Source: Bacteroidales bacterium (GTDB lineage Bacteria > Bacteroidota > Bacteroidia > Bacteroidales > VadinHA17). Taken from it: a stretch of DNA of 64,000 bases. The stretch lies in NCBI GenBank assembly GCA_025454815.1, contig JALONR010000003.1:118280-182279 (forward strand). Reading direction: 5' to 3'. The translations under genes were made by a program, and so were the position numbers. A model generated the notes under the pieces. That model did not search any database and was not told where the DNA came from. It saw only the letters and a program-made list of their open reading frames with translations. This document shows positions 44,086 through 52,326 of this stretch, in pieces; the first letter of the stretch is position 1; each line of letters begins with the position of its first letter.

Positions 44086-44550
44086 ATGTATCACACTGGC
44101 AACCTGGTGAAGGAATTGGCGGAGAAACACGGCCGGAAGAGAGAGAGCCTGATGCCGATCCTTCAGGATATTGTTAAGAAGCACAATTATCTTACTGATG
44201 ATGCGATGGTGGCAGTTGCCACTGAGCTTGACATCTCTGCGGCAGAGGTTTACGGAACAGCTTCTTTCTACACCTTCCTTGACACCGAGGAGAGGGGAAA
44301 GAACATCATCAGGGTCTGCAAGACCATAACCTGTTCCATGAAGGGAAAGAATGACATAGTAAGTACTATTGAGGATATACTGAAGATCAAGGTTGGTGAG
44401 ACCACTCCCGACAAGATGTTCACCCTTCTTGAGACCAACTGCATAGGGTGGTGTCACAAGGCTCCTGCGATACTTATCAATGACATGCCATATACTGACC
44501 TGACGCCGGAGACTGTGATAGATGTCATTAAAGGTTACATGCGCAAATAA
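44086..44550 (+). CDS. hydC: [FeFe] hydrogenase subunit, NuoE-like [2Fe-2S] protein
   Basis: A 154-residue protein of the NuoE/HydC/HndA type with a thioredoxin-like fold. Cluster cysteines are in VCKTITCSMKGK and ETNCIGWCHKAPA (residues about 84-130), the usual C-x4-C ... C-x3-C spacing. It would pass electrons in the soluble trimeric hydrogenase. It begins the hydC-hydB-hydA operon, 15 bases before hydB. Its ATG at 44086 starts the conserved N-terminal helices directly. Confidence 0.92.
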   Translation: MYHTGNLVKELAEKHGRKRESLMPILQDIVKKHNYLTDDAMVAVATELDISAAEVYGTASFYTFLDTEERGKNIIRVCKTITCSMKGKNDIVSTIEDILKIKVGETTPDKMFTLLETNCIGWCHKAPAILINDMPYTDLTPETVIDVIKGYMRK

Positions 44551-44565
44551 GAGGGAGGCACTGAA

Positions 44566-45726
44566 ATGGAAAACAAAGGACTTACAAAGGTTGATCTTAT
44601 ATTCGAAAGCATTGATGTCCGCAAGGTGATGACAAAAGCCTTCGAGATGACAAGCGATGAAATAATTAAGGAGATTCTTGATTCAGGGCTTAAAGGACGC
44701 GGCGGTGCCGGCTTCCCGACTGGTCTCAAGTGGAAATATACGGCTGCTGAAAAGGAGCCTGAGAAGTATATTGTCTGCAATGCAGATGAGGGTGAACCCG
44801 GAACGTTCAAGGACCGTGAGATACTTGACAGGGCGGCATCCAAGGTATATGCCGGTATGGCAATGGCCGGAAAGGCCATGGGTTCAAAGAAGGGATTCAT
44901 CTACCTAAGGGGTGAGTACAGGTTCCTTCTGCCACAGCTTTTTGTGGAGCTGCATAAGTTTCACAAGATGATTCATGAAATAGGTTATGACTTCAATATT
45001 GAGTACAGGATGGGCAGCGGCGCATACATCTGCGGTGAAGAGAGTGCCCTGTTTGAGTCGATAGAAGGGTTTCGCGGCGAGCCCCGCAACAAGCCACCTT
45101 ACCCGACAGTGAGCGGCCTTTTCTCAAAGCCCACCTCGATAAACAACGTGGAGACACTTGTCACTGCGGTAATGATTATTGACAAGGGTGCAAAAGAGTA
45201 TGTAAAGCTGGGTACAAAAGATTCACGCGGATCAAAGGTATTCTCCATTTCAGGTGATACACCAATCCCCGGGATTTTCGAACTGGAGCTTGGAATGACC
45301 GTACAGGAGTTCGTCAATGAATTTGGAGACGGTGACACGAAAGCTGTACAGGTTGGAGGAGCGTCAGGTTTCTGTGTACCCCGCAAGAGGTTTGCAGACA
45401 CAATTATTGGTTTTGAGGGGGTCCCGACAGGCGGATCGATGAAGCTTTTCAACAGTTCACGCTCGATGTACAATGTTCTTCATAACTACCTTGATTTCTT
45501 TGCTGAGGAGTCATGCGGGCAGTGCACGCCATGCCGCGTGGGTTGCCAGCAACTGCTGAAGGGTGTTGAAAAGGTGAAGAAGGGAGAGGCAAAATCGACC
45601 TATCTCACTGAACTGGTAAAACTGGCTGACACAATGAAAGTCGCCTCAAAATGCGGACTTGGCCAGTCAGTGGGCAATGCCTTCAGATCAATAGTCGAGA
45701 ATTTCAGGGAAGAGATTATTTACTAA
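44566..45726 (+). CDS. hydB: [FeFe] hydrogenase subunit, NuoF-like FMN/NADH protein (short form)
   Basis: A 386-residue NuoF-type subunit that binds FMN and NAD(H). It shows LKGRGGAGFPTGLKW near residue 42, CNADEGEPGTFKDRE near 70, GAYICGEESALFESIEG near 150 and the [4Fe-4S] site EESCGQCTPCRVGC near 315. HydB or HndC of known bifurcating enzymes is about 600 residues, with an extra N-terminal [2Fe-2S] domain and a C-terminal two-cluster ferredoxin domain; both are absent here. No frameshift is seen on either side, so the short form seems genuine. Confidence 0.92.
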   Translation: MENKGLTKVDLIFESIDVRKVMTKAFEMTSDEIIKEILDSGLKGRGGAGFPTGLKWKYTAAEKEPEKYIVCNADEGEPGTFKDREILDRAASKVYAGMAMAGKAMGSKKGFIYLRGEYRFLLPQLFVELHKFHKMIHEIGYDFNIEYRMGSGAYICGEESALFESIEGFRGEPRNKPPYPTVSGLFSKPTSINNVETLVTAVMIIDKGAKEYVKLGTKDSRGSKVFSISGDTPIPGIFELELGMTVQEFVNEFGDGDTKAVQVGGASGFCVPRKRFADTIIGFEGVPTGGSMKLFNSSRSMYNVLHNYLDFFAEESCGQCTPCRVGCQQLLKGVEKVKKGEAKSTYLTELVKLADTMKVASKCGLGQSVGNAFRSIVENFREEIIY

Positions 45727-45744
45727 CATCAGTATAGAAGAAAA

Positions 45745-47526
45745 ATGGTTACTCTAAAGATAAATGATCAGGAAGTTAAGGTAGCGGCAGGAACAACGGT
45801 ACTTGATGCTGCCAAGAAACTGGGCGTTAATATTCCGACTCTCTGCAATCACCCGGATCTGTGTGTGGCAGGCAACTGCCGTGTATGCGTGGTTGAGCAG
45901 ACAGGTGCCCGTACCCTTATTGCTGCGTGTGCCATGCCCGTTTCTGAAGGGATGGACATTCATACCAACTCTCTGAAGGTGAGGAATGCGCGCAAGCACA
46001 TTGTTGAGCTTCTGCTCTCAGAGCACAGGGCAGACTGCACCAAGTGTTACAAGAATCAGAAGTGTGAGCTTCAGACGCTGGCAAATGAATATTCGTTCGG
46101 TGAGCATATATTCCTTGACCTGGTTGAGGATCATCCCTATGCGATTGACAGGTCGTCACCGGCCTTCCTCAAGGATGACAGCAAGTGCATCAGGTGTCAG
46201 CGCTGCGTGCGTACCTGTGCCCAGTTGCAGCATGTTTCGGCCATAGCCGTATCGCACAAGGGATCACACATGAAGATCTCCTCATTCCATGACAGGCCGA
46301 TGAGCCATGTGGTATGCACCAACTGCGGCCAGTGCGTCAACCGCTGCCCGACGGGTGCCCTTACAGAGAAGACCTATATTGACCAGGTATGGGATGCCAT
46401 CTATGACACTGACAAGCATGTGGTTGTCCAGACAGCCCCGGCTGTCAGGGTTGCCCTGGGCGAGGATCTCGGTTATGACCCGGGTGAAAGGGTGACCGGT
46501 AAAATGGTCACTGCTCTCCGGCAGCTTGGATTTGACTCGGTGCTTGACACTGACTTCACGGCTGACCTCACCATAATGGAAGAGGGAACAGAACTCCTTA
46601 CCAGGCTGAAGAAGGTGCTAGTTGAAAATGACCACAGCATGGCCCTTCCCATGTTCACCTCCTGTTCACCGGGATGGATCAAGTTCATTGAGCACAAATA
46701 CCCGAAGATGCTCCCGAACCTCTCCACCTGTAAATCGCCCCAGCAGATGTTCGGAGCACTGGCAAAGACATTCTATGCCCAGAAGCGCAATATTGACCCT
46801 TCAAAAATTGTGTCAGTATCAATAATGCCCTGTACGGCAAAGAAATATGAGGCTGACAGGCCTGAGATGAGGTCAAGTGGCTACAAGGATATCGATTTTG
46901 TTCTGACCACCCGTGAACTGGCAGTAATGATCAAGCAGGCAGGTATTGACTTCCGTACCCTGGAACCAACCCATTATGATTCACTTATGGGTACTTCCAC
47001 CGGAGCCGGAGTCATCTTCGGTGCTACCGGAGGTGTGATGGAAGCTGCGTTGCGTACGGCCTATGAGATAGTAACCGGTAAGCCGGTGCCCTTCAATAAC
47101 CTGAATATCACCCCTGTCAGAGGTATGGATGGGGTCAAGGAAGCCACCATCAAGATTGAAGGAACTGTTGATGAGTGGAAATTCCTTGAAGGTGCCGAGC
47201 TTAAAGTGGCAATAGCACACGGACTGGTCAATGCCAACAAGGTGGCAAAGGCCGTCAGCAAAGGCAAGGTAAACTATCACTTCATTGAGATCATGGCCTG
47301 CCCGGGAGGATGTCTCGGAGGCGGTGGCCAGCCGATACCCACCAGTGCCGAGATCAGGCAGAAGCGTATGGAGGCCATCTATTCAGAGGATATGCATATG
47401 GACCTCAGGAAATCACATGAGAACCCTGAGGTGCTTGCAATCTATAAGGAGTTCCTGGAGAAGCCGAATGGCCACAAATCACATGAACTGCTTCATACAC
47501 ATTACATTGAGAGGGAATCTTACTGA
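45745..47526 (+). CDS. hydA: [FeFe] hydrogenase catalytic subunit (group A, NAD-linked)
   Basis: A 593-residue iron-only hydrogenase. From the N-terminus: [2Fe-2S] domain (CNHPDLCVAGNCRVC), His-ligated cluster (HRADCTKCYKNQKC), two [4Fe-4S] motifs (CIRCQRCVRTC and CTNCGQCVNRCP), then the H-cluster: TSCSPGW near residue 304, MPCTAKKYEADRPE near 361 and MACPGGCLGGGGQP near 515, and the small-subunit-like tail with GHKSHELLHTHY. In the first H-cluster motif, Ser replaces the second Cys of the common TSCCP form. It ends the operon and is followed by a strong terminator. Confidence 0.96.
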   Translation: MVTLKINDQEVKVAAGTTVLDAAKKLGVNIPTLCNHPDLCVAGNCRVCVVEQTGARTLIAACAMPVSEGMDIHTNSLKVRNARKHIVELLLSEHRADCTKCYKNQKCELQTLANEYSFGEHIFLDLVEDHPYAIDRSSPAFLKDDSKCIRCQRCVRTCAQLQHVSAIAVSHKGSHMKISSFHDRPMSHVVCTNCGQCVNRCPTGALTEKTYIDQVWDAIYDTDKHVVVQTAPAVRVALGEDLGYDPGERVTGKMVTALRQLGFDSVLDTDFTADLTIMEEGTELLTRLKKVLVENDHSMALPMFTSCSPGWIKFIEHKYPKMLPNLSTCKSPQQMFGALAKTFYAQKRNIDPSKIVSVSIMPCTAKKYEADRPEMRSSGYKDIDFVLTTRELAVMIKQAGIDFRTLEPTHYDSLMGTSTGAGVIFGATGGVMEAALRTAYEIVTGKPVPFNNLNITPVRGMDGVKEATIKIEGTVDEWKFLEGAELKVAIAHGLVNANKVAKAVSKGKVNYHFIEIMACPGGCLGGGGQPIPTSAEIRQKRMEAIYSEDMHMDLRKSHENPEVLAIYKEFLEKPNGHKSHELLHTHYIERESY

Positions 47527-47550
47527 TTGACCTTCCTCTTCAGATATACC

Positions 47551-47587
47551 GCAGAGACGTTGCCCGCAACGTCTCTGCTTTTTTTTT
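47551..47587 (+). terminator. Rho-independent terminator after hydA
   Basis: A 13-base inverted repeat GCAGAGACGTTGC / GCAACGTCTCTGC separated by two bases is followed by nine T residues. It lies 25 bases after the hydA stop and ends the hydCBA transcript. Confidence 0.93.
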
Positions 47588-47675
47588 CTGTTTTTCAACA
47601 GAAAAGTTGGCTGCTAAGCAGTTTTTCGCCATTTTTAGAAAGTCGGGCAATTTATTGCTGTAACAAGACAGGAAT

Positions 47676-49040
47676 ATGAGTGGATTTGACTTTTCAAAGA
47701 GGGATTCTTTTGGCAGCAGGCTGGGAGTGATTGCTGCAGCAGCCGGATCGGCCGTGGGACTTGGTAACATCTGGAGGTTTCCGTATATTCTAGGTGAGAA
47801 TGGTGGAGGGGCATTCCTTATCATTTACCTGATTATCATCTTCTCTATCGGGATACCCGTGATGATGTCTGAGCTTGTAATAGGGAGGCGGTCACAGCGG
47901 AATGCCGTGGGTGCGTTTCGCACCCTTGCCCCGGGCAAACCATGGTTCCTGGTAGGGATGATGGGCATAGTTGCCGCCTTCATGATACTTGCATTCTACA
48001 CCGCCGTGGCCGGCTGGACCCTGGAATACCTGTTCCAGACTGTCACAGGGGGAATAAGGGGCAAGGATACTGCGGAACTTACGGGAATGTTTGATCATTT
48101 CCTGAAGGATTCACTCAGGCCGGCGTTGTGGTTTTCCGTATTCATGATTGCCACTGCCGGCATTGTACTGGGAGGGGTGAGAAAAGGAATAGAAAAATCC
48201 ACGAAGATACTTATGCCTTTGCTCCTCGTTTTACTGATAGTCCTGTGCATCAAGTCGCTAACTCTTCCGGGTGCAGGCAAGGGGGTTGAGTTTCTATTCC
48301 GGCCTGATTTCTCAAAGATCACCGGCACGACTGTTCTTATGGCCCTCGGGCAGGCATTCTTTTCCCTGAGCATCGGAATGGGAACCCTTATCACTTACGG
48401 TTCTTACATACCAAAGGATAATAAACTGGGAAGCACGGCGGTACAGGTGTCAATGGTTGACCTGAGCATTGCCATATTCGCCGGACTGGCGATCTTTCCG
48501 GCAGTATTCGCCTTCGGGATATCACCTTCCTCCGGTGAGGCTCTCACCTTTATAGTACTGCCAGGGATATTTCAGCAGATGACAGGAGGAATGGTATTTG
48601 CCTTTGCCTTCTTCTTTCTGCTGGCTATTGCAGCACTTACATCCACTATTTCAGTCCTGGAGGTTATTGTTGCCTATTTTTCCGAACAGCTGAACCTGAG
48701 CAGACGCACTGCGATACTGATTGCCACGGCCTCGATGTTCATCCTGGGGATTTCGGCTTCGTTGTCATGGGGAGTGATGAAAGGGGTGACCCTGTCCGGG
48801 TTGAATATCTTTGACCTTTTCAATTTCACCACCGCCAACATTCTGCTTCCGCTGGGCGGATTGCTTATCGTGGCATTCCTCGGATGGTTTTTCCCTGGCA
48901 AGGAAACCAGGGATGAGCTTTCCAACGGTGGTTCTGTGAGAATAAGATACTACAGTCTCTACCGGTTCGCCATCAGGTTCCTGGCGCCGGTTGCAATTGC
49001 CCTTGTATTCCTTAACGGACTTGGATTGCTGAAACTCTAA
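47676..49040 (+). CDS. Sodium-dependent transporter of the NSS (SNF) family, copy 1
   Basis: A 454-residue membrane protein with about 11 helices of the neurotransmitter:sodium symporter fold (MhsT/LeuT-like). Helix 1 holds the family signature [24 protein letters not shown], whose glycines and backbone form the Na1/Na2 sites; [14 protein letters not shown] and the [15 protein letters not shown] block are also typical. It takes up an amino acid with sodium. It is followed after 17 bases by an AGCS symporter gene, and the whole pair is repeated 3.27 kb downstream. Confidence 0.93.
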   Translation: MSGFDFSKRDSFGSRLGVIAAAAGSAVGLGNIWRFPYILGENGGGAFLIIYLIIIFSIGIPVMMSELVIGRRSQRNAVGAFRTLAPGKPWFLVGMMGIVAAFMILAFYTAVAGWTLEYLFQTVTGGIRGKDTAELTGMFDHFLKDSLRPALWFSVFMIATAGIVLGGVRKGIEKSTKILMPLLLVLLIVLCIKSLTLPGAGKGVEFLFRPDFSKITGTTVLMALGQAFFSLSIGMGTLITYGSYIPKDNKLGSTAVQVSMVDLSIAIFAGLAIFPAVFAFGISPSSGEALTFIVLPGIFQQMTGGMVFAFAFFFLLAIAALTSTISVLEVIVAYFSEQLNLSRRTAILIATASMFILGISASLSWGVMKGVTLSGLNIFDLFNFTTANILLPLGGLLIVAFLGWFFPGKETRDELSNGGSVRIRYYSLYRFAIRFLAPVAIALVFLNGLGLLKL

Positions 49041-49057
49041 CTATCAACCAATACGAC

Positions 49058-50800
49058 ATGCACGGAGTAAATGATTTTCTTGTAAAGCTTGACGGGTATC
49101 TTGGAGGTCATCCCTGGTTCATGGTACTGCTAATAGGCACAGGCCTGTTTTTCACACTCTACCTTGGGTTTCCGCAGATAAGGTATTTCCGCCATGCGAT
49201 ACGGATAACACGAGGCAGGTATGATCATTCACATGATGTTGGTGACACCTCTCATTTCCAGTCGCTCGCCACGGCTCTCTCCGGTACGGTGGGAACAGGG
49301 AACATTGCAGGAGTTGCCCTCGCCATTCACCTCGGCGGTCCGGCTGCTCTCTTCTGGATGCTTGTGACTGCTGCCATCGGTATGTGCACCAAAATGGTTG
49401 AGGTCTCCATCTCACACAAATACAGGGATATACTTCCTGACGGGTCAGTTTCGGGCGGCCCGATGTATTACATGAAGAAGCGGCTGAACATTAAAACCCG
49501 CAGCGGGAAGGTTATCAGGACAGGTGTGATAATGGGAGCTTTTTTTGCAGGTGCCACAATCCTGAGTTCGTTTGGCACAGGCAGCCTGCCGCAGATAAAC
49601 AGCATTTCCAATTCCGTATTTGCCTCGTTCGGCATAAAGCACATAATTACAGGCGCCATACTTGCTATATTGCTTGGGCTGGTCATAATCGGCGGAATAA
49701 AGAGGATAGCAAAGGTCACTTCAGTACTTGTGCCGTTCATGGCGTTGCTCTACCTGACCGGCGCATTGCTTGTCATCTTCTCCCATCCTGAGAATATCAT
49801 TCCGTCATTTGTCTCCATATTTGCCGATGCCTTCACCGGGTCGGCTGCCGCAGGTGGTTTCCTGGGAGCCACATTTGCCTTTGCCATGAACAGGGGGGTG
49901 AACAGAGGCCTCTTCTCCAACGAGTCAGGCCAGGGTTCGGCCCCTATTGCACACTCAGCAGCCCGGGCCCCGGAGCCTGTCTCCGAGGGTATGGTTGCAC
50001 TGCTCGAGCCTTTCATTGATACCATCTGCATATGCACACTTACCGGCCTGGTCCTGCTGGCTTCAGGAGCATGGAACACGAAAACCGAAAACCAGTTCCA
50101 GCCGACAGATGTCCAGGTACTTTCCGGTATCTATGATGACGGGAACAGTGAGGATGTCGACAAACTGGGAAAACATCTCAGGGGTGATGAGTTTCTTGAA
50201 CTGTACAACGGCAAGCTCACCATAGAAAACGGTGAGATAGCAACGGCGGGAATCTCGGTCATCCATGCAAGGTCAATGGCCGAGAATGTGAAGTTTCTTT
50301 CGGGAAAGGAACCCTTTAACGGGGAACTGGAGGTGATTGCCGGAAAACTGGCCCCGATGGCATCACTGACAGTCCATGGTGAGTCACTCATCCACAGCGC
50401 CCCGCTGACCACCTTCGCGTTCAGCAGAAGCATACTCAAGGGGTTCGGGTCATACATCGTGACCTTTTCACTGCTGCTGTTCGCTTTTTCCACCGCCATT
50501 TCCTGGTCATATTATGGTGACAGGGCAACCACTTACCTGTTCGGCCAGAAGTATGTGCTGATCTACAGGCTGGTGTATGTGACGGCCTTCTTTATTGCCT
50601 CATTCACCGATACCACAATCATCTGGTCCCTTTCATACGTAGCAATAGTACTTATGGCCGTTCCGAACCTTGTCGGAATTCTGCTTCTTCGGAAGGAAGT
50701 AAAGGAATCAGTCCGTGATTACTGGCTGACCTTCTCAAAGCAATACCCTGGAGAAAAGATATCCTCAAAGATGTCAAAACGGTTCGGTTCTGACCAATAG
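49058..50800 (+). CDS. Alanine/glycine:cation symporter (AGCS) with inserted domain, copy 1
   Basis: A 580-residue AGCS family protein. Core motifs are [28 protein letters not shown] near residue 70 and [25 protein letters not shown] near residue 280, both strong family signatures. After SGAWNTKTE near residue 345 there is an insert of about 100 hydrophilic residues, to SAPLTTFAF near 452, before the last helices. Typical members are 440-500 residues and lack it. It would import alanine or glycine with sodium or protons. It starts 17 bases after the NSS gene. Confidence 0.92.
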   Translation: MHGVNDFLVKLDGYLGGHPWFMVLLIGTGLFFTLYLGFPQIRYFRHAIRITRGRYDHSHDVGDTSHFQSLATALSGTVGTGNIAGVALAIHLGGPAALFWMLVTAAIGMCTKMVEVSISHKYRDILPDGSVSGGPMYYMKKRLNIKTRSGKVIRTGVIMGAFFAGATILSSFGTGSLPQINSISNSVFASFGIKHIITGAILAILLGLVIIGGIKRIAKVTSVLVPFMALLYLTGALLVIFSHPENIIPSFVSIFADAFTGSAAAGGFLGATFAFAMNRGVNRGLFSNESGQGSAPIAHSAARAPEPVSEGMVALLEPFIDTICICTLTGLVLLASGAWNTKTENQFQPTDVQVLSGIYDDGNSEDVDKLGKHLRGDEFLELYNGKLTIENGEIATAGISVIHARSMAENVKFLSGKEPFNGELEVIAGKLAPMASLTVHGESLIHSAPLTTFAFSRSILKGFGSYIVTFSLLLFAFSTAISWSYYGDRATTYLFGQKYVLIYRLVYVTAFFIASFTDTTIIWSLSYVAIVLMAVPNLVGILLLRKEVKESVRDYWLTFSKQYPGEKISSKMSKRFGSDQ

Positions 50801-50847
50801 TCTGTTTTTCAGTCACCCGGCTAATAGTCTGTATTTCAATCACATGG
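50794..50847. repeat. 27-bp tandem duplication across the AGCS copy 1 stop
   Basis: Two 27-base units (50794-50820 and 50821-50847) match at 22 positions. The first holds the TAG stop of the AGCS gene; the second repeats TAG in frame after a TAA. It lies in the 142-base gap before the second NSS gene. Confidence 0.8.
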
Positions 50848-50942
50848 TAGGCGAAATATTTTTTTTGCCGCTCAGGTACAAGGGATTGAGTTTTTAATCA
50901 ACTTTGATTCCTTGAATTTCCTGAGTGATCAATGTCTGAAAT

Positions 50943-52307
50943 ATGAGTGGTTTCGACTTTTCGAAGAGGGACTCATTCGGCAGCAGGCTGGGGGTAGTTG
51001 CAGCTGCAGCCGGATCGGCGGTGGGTCTTGGCAATATCTGGCGGTTTCCCTATGTCCTTGGTGAGAACGGCGGTGGTGCCTTTCTGATAATCTATCTTGT
51101 AATCATGTTTGCCATCGGCATCCCGGTCATGATGTCAGAGCTGGTGATTGGCCGGAGGTCGCAGCGAAACCCTGTGGGTGCATTCCGGGTGCTGGCGCCC
51201 GGTAAACCCTGGTATCTGGTAGGCATGATGGGTATCATCTCAGCCTTCATGATACTTGCCTTTTATACTGCTGTTGCAGGATGGACGCTTGAGTACATTT
51301 ACCAGACCCTGACCGGCGGGTTCAGCGGTAAGAGCTCAGTGGAACTTACCGCAATGTTTGATTCCTTCAGGAGTGAGTCACTTCGGCCGGCTCTCTGGTT
51401 CTCCGTCTTCATGATAGCCACTTCGGCGATAGTACTGGGAGGCGTAAGGAAGGGTATTGAGAAGTCTACCAAGATCATGATGCCATTGCTATTTATCCTC
51501 CTTCTTGTTATGTGCATCAAGTCACTTACCCTTCCAGGTGCAGGAAAGGGGATGGAGTTCCTCTTCAAGCCTGATTTTTCGAAGATAACCGGCACCACGG
51601 TACTAATGGCCCTTGGGCAGGTCTTCTTCTCCCTGAGCATCGGGATGGGTACTATAATAACATACGGTTCATATATTCAGAAGGACAATAACCTGGCGGG
51701 CACCTCCGTACAGGTATCCCTGATAGACACCGCCGTTGCTGTTCTTGCCGGCATTGCGATTTTTCCGGCTGTTTTTGCCTTCGGCATCTCACCCTCTTCG
51801 GGTGAGGCACTCACCTTCATAGTGCTTCCGGGCATTTTTCAGCAGATGCCCGGAGGAATGATCTTTGCATTCATGTTCTTTCTTCTTCTCGCGCTGGCGG
51901 CCCTTACCTCCACCATATCAGTACTGGAGGTGATAGTAGCCTATTTCTCCGAGCAGCTGAGACTCACCAGGAGGAAGGCAATCATCCTGGCTACACTTTC
52001 GATGTTTGTCCTGGGGATCACGGCATCACTTTCACTGGGTCTTACAAGCCGGATAAAACTCTTTGGCCTCAATACCTTTGATCTCTTCAATACCACCACG
52101 GCAAACATACTTCTTCCGCTTGGCGGGCTGCTGATTGTGATTTTCCTCGGCTGGTTCTTCCCGGGAAGGGATGTGAAAGATGAGCTTTCCAACGGAGGCA
52201 GCCTGAAGGCCAGGTATTATTCACTCTACAGGTTTATAATAAGATTTGTTGCGCCGATTGCCATTACCATCGTATTCCTCAACGGGATAGGGCTTCTCAA
52301 AATATAA
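50943..52307 (+). CDS. Sodium-dependent transporter of the NSS (SNF) family, copy 2
   Basis: A 454-residue paralogue of the protein at 47676-49040, with the same helix 1 signature and no gaps by eye. Differences cluster in the loop after helix 3 (FSGKSSVELTAMFDSF against the first copy), in the ALAALTST helix region and in the stretch after TASLSLG near residue 365, which may alter substrate choice. It is followed by its own AGCS partner after 19 bases. It begins with the same [17 protein letters not shown]. Confidence 0.93.
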   Translation: MSGFDFSKRDSFGSRLGVVAAAAGSAVGLGNIWRFPYVLGENGGGAFLIIYLVIMFAIGIPVMMSELVIGRRSQRNPVGAFRVLAPGKPWYLVGMMGIISAFMILAFYTAVAGWTLEYIYQTLTGGFSGKSSVELTAMFDSFRSESLRPALWFSVFMIATSAIVLGGVRKGIEKSTKIMMPLLFILLLVMCIKSLTLPGAGKGMEFLFKPDFSKITGTTVLMALGQVFFSLSIGMGTIITYGSYIQKDNNLAGTSVQVSLIDTAVAVLAGIAIFPAVFAFGISPSSGEALTFIVLPGIFQQMPGGMIFAFMFFLLLALAALTSTISVLEVIVAYFSEQLRLTRRKAIILATLSMFVLGITASLSLGLTSRIKLFGLNTFDLFNTTTANILLPLGGLLIVIFLGWFFPGRDVKDELSNGGSLKARYYSLYRFIIRFVAPIAITIVFLNGIGLLKI

Positions 52308-52326
52308 CTCCAACTCCGGATCTGCA

